Source: Bacteroidales bacterium
GTDB lineage: Bacteria; Bacteroidota; Bacteroidia; Bacteroidales; UBA932
Assembly (NCBI GenBank): GCA_016293535.1
Contig: JAEDEB010000053.1
Span: forward strand, 1 to 14,232
Length of the DNA stretch: 14,232 nucleotides
Direction of reading: 5' to 3'
The position numbers and the translations under genes were made by a program. Shown here in pieces: positions 7,147 through 14,232 of the stretch. The stretch's first letter is position 1, and every line of letters starts with the position of its first letter. The notes below the pieces were generated by a model. The model worked only from the letters and a program-made list of their open reading frames with translations, was not told where the DNA came from and made no database searches.

Positions 7147-8097
7147 TCAGTCCATCGCCTGACCGGTTGAGCTGGAGAGTATGAGCATGGTCGCATATTC
7201 CTGCGGGTCCACGCTCGCGAAGAAATAGTTGACCGGATCGCACGGTTCCTTGCCGTGGTACACGGAATAGTGGAGATGCGGGGCAAAGGACTTTCCCGAT
7301 GTTCCCACCGTGCCTATGCGGTCCCCTGCCCGCACTTTCGAACCGGAGCTGACCCTGATCTCCGAAAGGTGCGCATAGCGTGTCGTATATCCGTTTCCGT
7401 GGTCGATGACGATAATGTTGCCGTCCGTTCCCGAAGCCCTCGCCGTGCGCACGACCACGCCGGAGCCGGCCGCAACCACAGGGGTCCCGACCGGAGCAAT
7501 CAGGTCGATCCCGTCGTGACTCATCGCAACCTTGAAGAACGGGCTTATCTTGCTGCCCGTCGACGCACCCGTACGGGCGACGTTGAAGTTCTCCAGAGGC
7601 AGGGTCATCGGAGGCAGGGTGTAGTAATCGCGGGAGCAACGCTCGAATATGCGCCTGAAATTGTCCTCGACTGCATCCATCGAACTCTCGATGCGGGTGA
7701 TGCGCTTTGCAATGTGCCCGAAAATATCCTCTGCCCCTATGTTCTCGTCATCCGGCAGTATGCTCCCGTAACTGATGTCCGACATCGACGGCGCGGAGGT
7801 ATTGAATACAGCGAGGTAGATTTCGTCGTCGCGGCGCTCCAGATCCCTGACCGTCTCCCGGAGCATCTTCTCCCGAGCCCTGAGAGCGGGATAGTTCTTC
7901 TCATAGAGCCGGTTCTCGTGGAAAAGGCGCCTGTCCTCAGGTGTATTCCACACCAGGGAGACGAGGAGGTGGTACACGCAGGCGAGCACAATGGAGCCGA
8001 GAAACCACCAGATGCCTGTCAGGAGCACCCTCACAACGGGGTGGCGCTCCTTGCGGAATCCGTAATTCTCGTCGTATTCGTAGTTCCTTCTTGCCAT
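7147..8097 (-). CDS. M23 (LytM-type) metallopeptidase, membrane-anchored, second of a tandem pair
   Basis: Predicted zinc endopeptidase acting on peptidoglycan cross-bridges in the periplasm. The 316-residue product has a positively charged N-terminus, one transmembrane helix (about 22-46), a charged helical region (about 55-150), then the LytM/M23 domain (about 185-290). The catalytic set is complete: H194xxxD198 (HDGID), H243 in YAHL, and H274-L-H276 in PHLHY. It should therefore be an active enzyme and not a degenerate LytM activator such as EnvC or NlpD. It starts one base after the stop of the upstream M23 gene, showing tight coupling. The two proteins share layout and motifs but differ strongly outside the catalytic domain, which suggests an old duplication. 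Confidence 0.9.
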   Translation of the reverse strand: MARRNYEYDENYGFRKERHPVVRVLLTGIWWFLGSIVLACVYHLLVSLVWNTPEDRRLFHENRLYEKNYPALRAREKMLRETVRDLERRDDEIYLAVFNTSAPSMSDISYGSILPDDENIGAEDIFGHIAKRITRIESSMDAVEDNFRRIFERCSRDYYTLPPMTLPLENFNVARTGASTGSKISPFFKVAMSHDGIDLIAPVGTPVVAAGSGVVVRTARASGTDGNIIVIDHGNGYTTRYAHLSEIRVSSGSKVRAGDRIGTVGTSGKSFAPHLHYSVYHGKEPCDPVNYFFASVDPQEYATMLILSSSTGQAMD

Positions 8098-8098
8098 T

Positions 8099-9094
8099 TT
8101 ACCAACGTTTGCTGCGTCCTGTCGTACCCTCTTCGCGAGGTACGATGGTCACCATGTTCTCATAGTCCAGAAGCGGTATCTCGAGGTCGAGGTAGTTCAT
8201 CGGATTGACATAATTGTTCCTGTACATGACCTCGTAGTGGAGATGAGGCCCCGTCGACTTTCCGGAGTTTCCGGAATATGCTATGTGCTGGCCGCGCTTG
8301 ACCTCCTGTCCTCGGACGACAACTATGTTATGAAGATGGGCATACCTGGTCTTGTATCCGAAACCATGGTCTATCACCACGTATTTGCCGTATCCGCGGA
8401 CTCCGTTGACCACCTCCTCGACGGTTCCGTTTCCGGTCGCATACACCGGATTCCCTATGTCCGTCGCCAGGTCTATGCCCGTGTGACGCGCCAGCCCTCC
8501 CCATTTGGGATCGATGCGGTAGCCGAACGAACTCGCATAGCGGATCTTATCGTCCGGGTACATCGGGCATATAGAAGGCACGCAAAGGGTCATGTCGCCC
8601 GCCTTGAGAGCCAGGGCGAGCACCTCGTCGAAGGATTTGCTCTGTATATAGGCTTGTTTGGTGAGCCGGTCCATACGCACGACCGTCGACCTAAGCAGGC
8701 TGCTGTCCGGAAGATTCCGGTAACGCTCCTCACTCCCGGCGCCGCGTATGCCGGAGTTGCGCACCTCCTGCGGTATCTCCATCATACCGAAAACCGAACG
8801 GTACACGTCGTCGTCCCTCTGCGCAAGCGAGTGCAGGGACTGCTCATATCCGTCCATGCGGCTGTTCATCATCTCATATCTGGCAGTCCAGCCGGCGTTG
8901 CGCCTCTCCAGAATCAGAGACTTGGGCTGAGGAAGGCCGAGCACAAAGGCGTAAATCCAGAAATAAAGCACATAGAGGGCTGCACTGACCAGCAGAAAAG
9001 CCAGGAAACTCCAGAGACGGCGATGTCTGGGGTCCTTTACGACCTCATACACAAGAGTTTCTCTGTTCAACCTGTACTTTTTGGAGCGCGCCAT
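8099..9094 (-). CDS. M23 (LytM-type) metallopeptidase, membrane-anchored, first of a tandem pair
   Basis: Predicted periplasmic, inner-membrane-anchored peptidoglycan endopeptidase of 331 residues. The N-terminus (KYRLNRETLVYE) matches a tail shared by many Bacteroidales M23 proteins. It is followed by a transmembrane helix (about 29-50), a helical stalk (about 60-165) and the M23 domain (about 185-300). Ligands are complete: H204xxxD208 (HTGID), H253 in YAHL, and H284-L-H286 in GPHLHYE. The stretch GYRIDPKWGGLARHTGID is typical of this subfamily. The ATG at 9094 is only 4 nt from a -7 box, so the message may be nearly leaderless. The gene is divergent from alaS and heads the M23-M23-MerR group; its target is likely cell-wall remodelling. 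Confidence 0.93.
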   Translation of the reverse strand: MARSKKYRLNRETLVYEVVKDPRHRRLWSFLAFLLVSAALYVLYFWIYAFVLGLPQPKSLILERRNAGWTARYEMMNSRMDGYEQSLHSLAQRDDDVYRSVFGMMEIPQEVRNSGIRGAGSEERYRNLPDSSLLRSTVVRMDRLTKQAYIQSKSFDEVLALALKAGDMTLCVPSICPMYPDDKIRYASSFGYRIDPKWGGLARHTGIDLATDIGNPVYATGNGTVEEVVNGVRGYGKYVVIDHGFGYKTRYAHLHNIVVVRGQEVKRGQHIAYSGNSGKSTGPHLHYEVMYRNNYVNPMNYLDLEIPLLDYENMVTIVPREEGTTGRSKRW

Positions 9095-9098
9095 GCCG

Positions 9099-9106
9099 CA
9101 AATATA
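9099..9106 (-). promoter_or_regulatory. Putative -7 box for the M23-M23-MerR genes
   Basis: The minus strand reads TATATTTG, an exact fit to the Bacteroidota -7 consensus TAnnTTTG, ending 4 nt before the M23 ATG at 9094. No TTTG occurs at the ideal 19-nt spacing upstream. If used, transcription would start at or next to the ATG, giving a leaderless or very short-leader mRNA. Confidence 0.45.
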
Positions 9107-9118
9107 CGATAAATGTTG

Positions 9119-9126
9119 TAAATTTG
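9119..9126 (+). promoter_or_regulatory. Putative -7 box for alaS
   Basis: The plus strand reads TAAATTTG, an exact fit to the Bacteroidota -7 consensus TAnnTTTG, 35 nt before the alaS ATG. This would give a leader of about 30 nt. No good -33 TTTG is present at the ideal spacing. It faces away from the M23 -7 box only 12 nt to its left. Confidence 0.5.
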
Positions 9127-9161
9127 CAGGTTCGCAACTGAAAATAAACCGATATAACTAT

Positions 9162-11789
9162 ATGACTTCCAAAGAAATCAGAAAAGCCTTCCTGGACTTC
9201 TTCGAATCCAGGGGCCACACGATTGTACCCTCAGCACCGATGGTGATCAAGGGTGACCCCACCCTCATGTTCACAAATGCCGGCATGAACCAGTTCAAGG
9301 ACATAATACTCGGCAACAAGAAGTCGAGCTTCTGCAGGGCGGCGGATTCCCAGAAATGCCTGCGCGTAAGCGGAAAACACAATGACCTCGAAGAGGTCGG
9401 ACACGATACCTATCATCACACAATGTTCGAGATGCTCGGAAACTGGAGTTTCGGGGACTATTTCAAGAACGAGGCGATAGACATGGCCTGGGAACTTCTT
9501 ACCGAGGTTTACGGCATAGACAAGAATATCCTCTACGCCACGGTGTTCGAGGGCTCCGAGGAGGACGGCACCCCAATGGACGTGGAGGCCAGGAACCAGT
9601 GGCTCAAGCACCTGCCGGAAGACCATATCGTGCTCGGAAACAAGCACGACAATTTCTGGGAGATGGGCGACACAGGCCCTTGCGGCCCTTGCTCCGAGAT
9701 ACACGTGGACATACGCACACCGGAGGAGAAGGCCAGCGGCATCCCGGGACGCGAGCTCGTGAACAAGGACAATCCTCACGTCATAGAGATATGGAACCTC
9801 GTGTTCATGCAGTTCGAACGCAAGGCTGACGGGCACCTCGAGCCGCTCCCCGCCAGGCACATCGACACAGGAATGGGCTTCGAGCGCCTCTGCGCAGTGC
9901 TTCAGGGGAAGAACAGCAACTACGACTCCGACGTATTCACCGGAATGCTCGCAAAGATAGGAGAGCTCTCCGGACACCGCTACGGCGAGGACGCAAAGCG
10001 CGACATCGCGATGCGCGTGATTGCGGACCACATACGAACCATCAGTTTCGCCATAGCTGACGGCCAGCTTCCTTCAAACGCAAAGGCCGGTTACGTCATC
10101 AGGCGCATCCTGCGCAGGGCAGTGCGTTACGGCTACACCTTCCTCGGCTTCAACGAGCCTTTCCTCTGCCGTCTCGTTCCGCAGCTCATCTCGGACATGG
10201 GCGAGGCCTATCCTGAAATCGCGAAGCAGCAGACTCTCATCGAAAATGTGATACGGGAAGAGGAAAATGCCTTCCTGAAGACCCTCGACAGGGGTATCAA
10301 GCTCATGGACGAGTGCATGGAGGCTGCAAAGGAGAGCAAACTCATCGCCGGCGCCGACGCATTCAAGCTCTATGACACCTATGGCTTCCCTATCGATCTC
10401 ACAGAACTCATCGCGGGCGAAAACGGATACACAGTGGATCTCGACGGCTTCAACGTCGAACTCCAGAAACAGAAGGAACGCGCACGCAACGCCACCGCCA
10501 ACGAATTCGGCGACTGGACCGTATATGCGGAGGACGAGTCCGAGTTCGTGGGCTACGACAACACCAGGGTAGAGGGGGCAAGGCTGCTCCGCCAGCGCAC
10601 TGTAAAGCAGAAAAACAAAGAAATGCTCCAGCTCGTGTTCGACAGGACACCGTTCTACGGGGAAATGGGCGGCGAGGTCGGAGATACAGGGTGCATCGTT
10701 TCCGAAAGCGGCGAAAGAATAGCCATACTCAACACCCTCAAGGAGAACGGACTGACCATACATATAGCCGAGAAGATGCCTTCGGACCCTGCGTCGCAGT
10801 TCACTCTTGAAGTCGACGCGGAGCGCAGGCAGCTCATCGCAAACAACCACAGCTGCACCCACCTCCTCGACGAGGTTCTGCGCGAGGTTCTGGGCACCCA
10901 TGTGGAACAGAAGGGTTCATACGTTTGCGCAGACTATCTCCGCTTCGACTTCAGCCACTTCGAGAAACTGACCGAAGCCCAGATAAGGGAGGTCGAGCAC
11001 AGGGTCAATGCCCTCATCCGCGCCAACCATCCTCTCGAGGAGAAGAGGGATGCCACAATGGCGGAAGCTCAGGAGATGGGAGCCATCGCCCTGTTCGGCG
11101 AAAAATACGGAGACCGTGTCCGTGTCGTGAAGTTCGGCAACAGCGTAGAGCTCTGCGGAGGCTGCCACACCTGCTCGACTGGCAACATTGGCTATTTCCA
11201 GATCACCGGAGAGTCAGCCATTGCTGCAGGCATACGCAGGATAGAGGCGGTCACCGGACTCAAGGCTGAACTCTACTCCGAGGCCGCCCAGGAGGCCCTC
11301 AGAAGCGCAAAGGCCTTCTTCAACAATATTCCTGACCTGAGCGGAGCGATACAGAAGCTCATCAGCGAAAACGCCGAGTACAAGAAACAGGCTGAAGCCT
11401 TCGCAAAGCAGAAGGCTGCGGAATATGCGAAGGAACTCTACGCAGCGGCTACGGAGACCGGGGGCATCAAACTCATCAGGATAAACGGCCTTCCTGGCGA
11501 CATTTCCGACCCTGCAATGCTCAGGGACGTGGCGAATGCACTCCAGAAGTCATTCGAGAACACTGCCCTCATAGCGGCTTTCGAGAGCGCCGGGAAACCT
11601 CAACTTATGCTGATGTACACCTCCGACCTCGTTGCCAAAGGCAAGAATGCCGGCGCCGACATTCGGGCTGCCGCCAAGTTCATACTCGGCGGAGGCGGCG
11701 GACAGCCGGGCCTGGCCACCGCAGGCGGAAAGAACCTCGACGGCCTGGCCGATGCACTGAACGCCCTCGCTGAGGCCGCGGTGAAATAA
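9162..11789 (+). CDS. alaS: Alanyl-tRNA synthetase
   Basis: Class II aminoacyl-tRNA synthetase that charges tRNA-Ala and edits mischarged Ser/Gly. The 875-residue product matches the usual family length. I chose the ATG at 9162 (MTSKEIRKAFLDFF) because homologs begin at this point; upstream in-frame TTG and ATG codons (9081, 9093) would add 27 or 23 non-homologous residues and run through the -7 box. Seen: the N-terminal catalytic domain with the SKEIRKAFLDFFESRGH start and the FEMLGNWSFGDYFK motif, the tRNA-recognition region with GYVIRRILRRAVRYG, the editing domain with zinc ligands H563xxxH567 (HSCTH) and C665xxxH669 (CGGCH), a coiled segment (about 720-765), and the C-Ala domain ending in a glycine loop (GGGGGQPGLATAGGKN). 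The TAA stop overlaps the ATG of the next gene (TAATG). Confidence 0.98.
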   Translation: MTSKEIRKAFLDFFESRGHTIVPSAPMVIKGDPTLMFTNAGMNQFKDIILGNKKSSFCRAADSQKCLRVSGKHNDLEEVGHDTYHHTMFEMLGNWSFGDYFKNEAIDMAWELLTEVYGIDKNILYATVFEGSEEDGTPMDVEARNQWLKHLPEDHIVLGNKHDNFWEMGDTGPCGPCSEIHVDIRTPEEKASGIPGRELVNKDNPHVIEIWNLVFMQFERKADGHLEPLPARHIDTGMGFERLCAVLQGKNSNYDSDVFTGMLAKIGELSGHRYGEDAKRDIAMRVIADHIRTISFAIADGQLPSNAKAGYVIRRILRRAVRYGYTFLGFNEPFLCRLVPQLISDMGEAYPEIAKQQTLIENVIREEENAFLKTLDRGIKLMDECMEAAKESKLIAGADAFKLYDTYGFPIDLTELIAGENGYTVDLDGFNVELQKQKERARNATANEFGDWTVYAEDESEFVGYDNTRVEGARLLRQRTVKQKNKEMLQLVFDRTPFYGEMGGEVGDTGCIVSESGERIAILNTLKENGLTIHIAEKMPSDPASQFTLEVDAERRQLIANNHSCTHLLDEVLREVLGTHVEQKGSYVCADYLRFDFSHFEKLTEAQIREVEHRVNALIRANHPLEEKRDATMAEAQEMGAIALFGEKYGDRVRVVKFGNSVELCGGCHTCSTGNIGYFQITGESAIAAGIRRIEAVTGLKAELYSEAAQEALRSAKAFFNNIPDLSGAIQKLISENAEYKKQAEAFAKQKAAEYAKELYAAATETGGIKLIRINGLPGDISDPAMLRDVANALQKSFENTALIAAFESAGKPQLMLMYTSDLVAKGKNAGADIRAAAKFILGGGGGQPGLATAGGKNLDGLADALNALAEAAVK

Positions 11790-14232
11790 TGAAGAAACTG
11801 GACCAGTTCATACTCAAGGCATTCATAGGACCGTTCATAGCGATCCTCCTTGTCGTCGTGTTCATCCTGATGATGCAGTTCCTCTGGCTGTACATCGATG
11901 AACTCGTAGGCAAGGGTCTCGGAATGGGGGTGATACTGGAATTCCTCGGGTGGGGATGCGCCACGCTCCTGCCCATGGCCCTGCCGCTGGCGACTCTGCT
12001 GTCCTCGATGATGACCATGGGAACCCTCGGCGAAAACAACGAGCTCCTCGCCATCAAGGCGGCCGGAATCTCGCTGCGCAGGGTCATGACCCCGCTGATC
12101 GTGGCTTCCTTCTTCATCGCACTGGGCACCTTTTTCGCCACGAACAACCTCGTCCCTGTCGCATACAGCAAGATATACTCTCTGCGAGACGACATTCTCC
12201 ACACCAAGAATGAAATCAAAATCCCTGAAGGCACCTTCTATGACGGTATCGACGGGTACATACTGCGGGTGGACAGACGCGTCGACGAGACCGGAATGAT
12301 GTACGGCGTGATGGTCTATGACCATACCAACAACAAGGGCAACGTCAGTCTCACCATTGCCGACTCGGCGCTGATGACCATCTCCAAAGACAAGAGCTTC
12401 CTCACATTCGCCCTCTACAGCGGCACCAATTACGAGGAGACCAACACACGCAGATACCGTGACACGACCCTGCAGCTCCAGCAGATTGACTTCCGGCATC
12501 AGGAAATGATAATCCCCCTGCAGAACTACTCCTTCAAGAAATCGGATGACGGAAAGTTCAAGGATGAAATCAAGGCCCTGCCGCTGAAGCAGCTCAGATA
12601 CAGAAAGGATTCTCTCGGAAGGGAGAGCGGCGATCTCTATGCCCAAAGGCTCGAGGATATGACCCGGTCCCGCGCACTCCGCTACAACAACCAGCTCGAC
12701 ACCGGAAAGACAAACAACTTCAGCACATACTTCGAACCGGAGCAACTGCTCCAGTGGGAGAGCAGGAACAGGGAACTCGACGCATACCGAAGCGCCTCAA
12801 CCCAGGCCCACGAGCTTGAGATGTCGATGACAAATTTCGAGAGGGATTCCTACGTATACACCTACCTGCTCAGGAGGGTGGACGAGAACATACTGAAGAA
12901 ATTCGCGGGTGCGCTCGCCTGCTTCCTGTTCTTTTTCATCGGAGCCCCGCTCGGAGCCCTGATACGCAAGGGAGGACTCGGGACGCCGGCCATCATATCC
13001 GTGCTGTTCTTCGTGCTGTACTGGGTTGTGGATGTATCCGGAACAAAACTGGCAAGGGACGGTGCGGTGAGCTCTCCGGTAGGCGTGTTCATAGCCGTGG
13101 CCGTAATGCTGCCAATTGCGTACTTCCTGACATGGAAGGCAATAAACGACTCTTCAATCATGAACATGGACAATCTGAAAGCCCTGATAAGGAGAGGCAA
13201 AAGGATATTTGTCGGCCTCTTCCGCAAGACAAGAATAGTTTATATGGGCACCCCGGAATTCGCTGTGGAACCTTTGGATGCCCTTATCAGACAAGGTTAT
13301 CATATCAGCGCAGTGGTGACAGTGCCGGATAAGGCGTCGGGACGGGGACTCAAGGTCAACGAAAGTGCCGTCAAGAAATACGCCGTGGAGCATGGCATTC
13401 CTGTTTACCAGCCTGTGAAGATGAAGGACCCTGAGTTCATAGCCGCGATGAAGGCTCTCAAGCCCGATCTCTTTGTGGTCGTCGCTTTCAGGCTCCTGCC
13501 ACGTGAGGTCTGGGAGATACCGACCCTGGGGACCTTCAACCTCCACGCCGCCCTTCTGCCTCAGTACAGGGGCGCCGCGCCTATCAACTGGGCCGTCATA
13601 AACGGTGACAATGTCACGGGGGTTACCTCCTTCCTGATTGACGACGGAATAGATACCGGCCATATCATGATAAGGGAGCAGGTCAAGATTGGCGAGACCG
13701 ACACTGCCGGGGATGTGCACGACAAGCTTATGGAGGCCGGCGCCAGGGTTGTCGTACAGACCGTGGAAGGCCTGCTTGAGAACAATATCGAGAAACGCCT
13801 TCAGAAGACCTTTATCCAGGGCGACGAACAGCTCAGGCCTGCACCTAAGCTCACGAGGGAACTCTGCCACATCGACTGGAACGACAGGACAAAGGATATA
13901 TGCAACCTGATAAGAGGTCTGAGTCCGTATCCTGCCGCATTCACCGAACTCGTAAGGGAAGACAAGGTTATCCCTATGAAGATATTCCGCGCCGAGGCGC
14001 TCGACGCCACAGCACTTGAAGCGCTGGTCTGCGGAACAGTGACGGCAGAGGGTGCAGACACCAGGGAGGGCGCAGCCGTCGCTCCGGGTACGGTATTGAC
14101 CGACGGGCACAATGTGCTGGCAATACGGACGGCCGACGGGGCAGTGGCAATAAAGGAACTCCAGATCGGAGGCAAGAAGAGGATGGACGTGAAGTCCTTC
14201 CTGCTCGGTTTCCGCGACCCTCAGACCTGGAC
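11789..14232 (+). CDS. In-frame fusion: LptF/LptG-family LPS permease + methionyl-tRNA formyltransferase (3' end cut by window)
   Basis: One open frame of 814 codons runs from the ATG at 11789 (overlapping the alaS stop) to the window end. Residues 1 to about 480 are an LptF/LptG-type permease of the LPS export ABC system: three N-terminal helices (about 13-36, 53-78, 100-122), a large periplasmic domain with a charged helical stretch (about 125-368), three C-terminal helices (about 370-392, 399-419, 430-449) and the family's usual cytoplasmic tail (LTWKAINDSSIMN). Residues about 481-814 are methionyl-tRNA formyltransferase, starting RIVYMGTPEFAV. Its catalytic set is N584, H586 and D622, the same 38-residue N-to-D spacing as N106/D144 in E. 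coli Fmt, plus LPQYRGAAPINW. The Fmt C-terminal domain is almost complete (GGKKRMDVKSFLLGF). LptF versus LptG cannot be decided. Whether one polypeptide is made, or Fmt starts internally, is open. Confidence 0.9.
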   Translation, partial: MKKLDQFILKAFIGPFIAILLVVVFILMMQFLWLYIDELVGKGLGMGVILEFLGWGCATLLPMALPLATLLSSMMTMGTLGENNELLAIKAAGISLRRVMTPLIVASFFIALGTFFATNNLVPVAYSKIYSLRDDILHTKNEIKIPEGTFYDGIDGYILRVDRRVDETGMMYGVMVYDHTNNKGNVSLTIADSALMTISKDKSFLTFALYSGTNYEETNTRRYRDTTLQLQQIDFRHQEMIIPLQNYSFKKSDDGKFKDEIKALPLKQLRYRKDSLGRESGDLYAQRLEDMTRSRALRYNNQLDTGKTNNFSTYFEPEQLLQWESRNRELDAYRSASTQAHELEMSMTNFERDSYVYTYLLRRVDENILKKFAGALACFLFFFIGAPLGALIRKGGLGTPAIISVLFFVLYWVVDVSGTKLARDGAVSSPVGVFIAVAVMLPIAYFLTWKAINDSSIMNMDNLKALIRRGKRIFVGLFRKTRIVYMGTPEFAVEPLDALIRQGYHISAVVTVPDKASGRGLKVNESAVKKYAVEHGIPVYQPVKMKDPEFIAAMKALKPDLFVVVAFRLLPREVWEIPTLGTFNLHAALLPQYRGAAPINWAVINGDNVTGVTSFLIDDGIDTGHIMIREQVKIGETDTAGDVHDKLMEAGARVVVQTVEGLLENNIEKRLQKTFIQGDEQLRPAPKLTRELCHIDWNDRTKDICNLIRGLSPYPAAFTELVREDKVIPMKIFRAEALDATALEALVCGTVTAEGADTREGAAVAPGTVLTDGHNVLAIRTADGAVAIKELQIGGKKRMDVKSFLLGFRDPQTW
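13160..13246 (+). other. Permease-Fmt junction with possible internal Fmt starts
   Basis: This stretch holds the permease's cytoplasmic tail and the first Fmt strand. No stop occurs in the frame. The only ATG codons ahead of the Fmt fold are at 13160 (M458) and 13166 (M460); neither has a Shine-Dalgarno, and both lie in residues that belong to the conserved permease tail. The next ATG (13244, M486) is inside the first beta-strand and too late for a native Fmt start. Confidence 0.8.
13232..14232 (+). other. fmt: Methionyl-tRNA formyltransferase module of the fusion ORF
   Basis: Codons 482 onward encode the whole Fmt fold: the N-terminal formyltransferase domain with the RIVYMGTPEFAV strand, the 10-formyl-THF site (NLHAALLPQYRGAAPINW, then DDGIDTG) and the C-terminal tRNA-binding OB-like domain. 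The enzyme formylates Met-tRNA(fMet) for initiation. The module is about 333 residues, already within the normal 310-330+ range, so only a few residues are lost at the window edge. Confidence 0.88.

Noticed and set aside
7255..9112. Two long plus-strand open frames (317 and 291 codons) opposite the M23 genes
   Set aside because: Both are His/Arg-rich shadows of the catalytic genes with no domain of their own.
9081..9161. Longer alaS starting at TTG 9081 or ATG 9093
   Set aside because: The extra residues are unlike AlaS, overlap the divergent M23 start and would put the -7 box inside the coding region; the ATG at 9162 matches the family start.
11600..12745. Open frame of 381 codons on the minus strand across the alaS/permease boundary
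   Set aside because: It is antisense to two clear protein families, has no recognisable domain and a composition typical of the complement of high-GC codons.
13131..13246. Permease and Fmt as two normal, separate genes with an ordinary stop/start
   Set aside because: Codon-by-codon reading from 13133 to 13246 shows no stop in the frame and no Met right before the Fmt strand; the frame of both parts is the same.
13154..14110. Open frame of 318 codons antisense to the Fmt module
   Set aside because: It lies entirely opposite conserved Fmt sequence and shows no family motif.

Overview
The window looks like a chromosomal housekeeping segment from a Gram-negative Bacteroidota, most likely order Bacteroidales. 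The reasons are: the Bacteroidales-type rnf order rseC-rnfB-rnfC-rnfD-rnfG; promoter boxes of the Bacteroidota form TAnnTTTG rather than sigma70-type boxes; mostly no Shine-Dalgarno; an LptF/LptG-type permease, which implies an outer membrane with LPS; and an M23/M23/MerR block divergent from alaS. Base composition by eye is clearly above 50% G+C, with many ATA and CTC codons. That would fit a high-GC gut lineage (Rikenellaceae/Alistipes-like or a related uncultured family), but the genus is a guess.

Layout. Nine genes lie on the minus strand, read right to left from 9094 to 1: two tandem M23 metallopeptidases, a minimal MerR-type regulator, a coiled-coil C4 zinc-ribbon protein, dnaB, rseC, rnfB, rnfC, rnfD and rnfG (cut by the left edge; rnfE and rnfA would be expected beyond it). 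From the zinc-ribbon gene onward they are packed (overlaps or gaps of at most 18 nt). They probably form one transcription unit driven by a promoter at about 6749-6779. On the plus strand, divergent from the M23 genes, are alaS (9162-11789) and an ORF beginning at 11789 that runs without a stop to the right edge.

The most unusual element is that last ORF. It encodes a complete six-helix LptF/LptG-family LPS permease (residues 1 to about 480) joined in frame to an essentially complete methionyl-tRNA formyltransferase (residues about 481 to 814). No stop codon separates them, and no Fmt start codon lies immediately before the Fmt fold. LptF/G proteins have a cytoplasmic C-terminus, so the fusion would tether Fmt to the inner face of the inner membrane.

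How the genes work together. RnfB/C/D/G with RseC form the electron-transfer and ion-pumping complex between ferredoxin and NAD+. DnaB unwinds the replication fork. AlaS and Fmt act in translation. The M23 peptidases and the permease act on the cell envelope. No rRNA, tRNA, CRISPR array, insertion sequence or long repeat was seen, and no gene-free stretch exceeds 90 bases.
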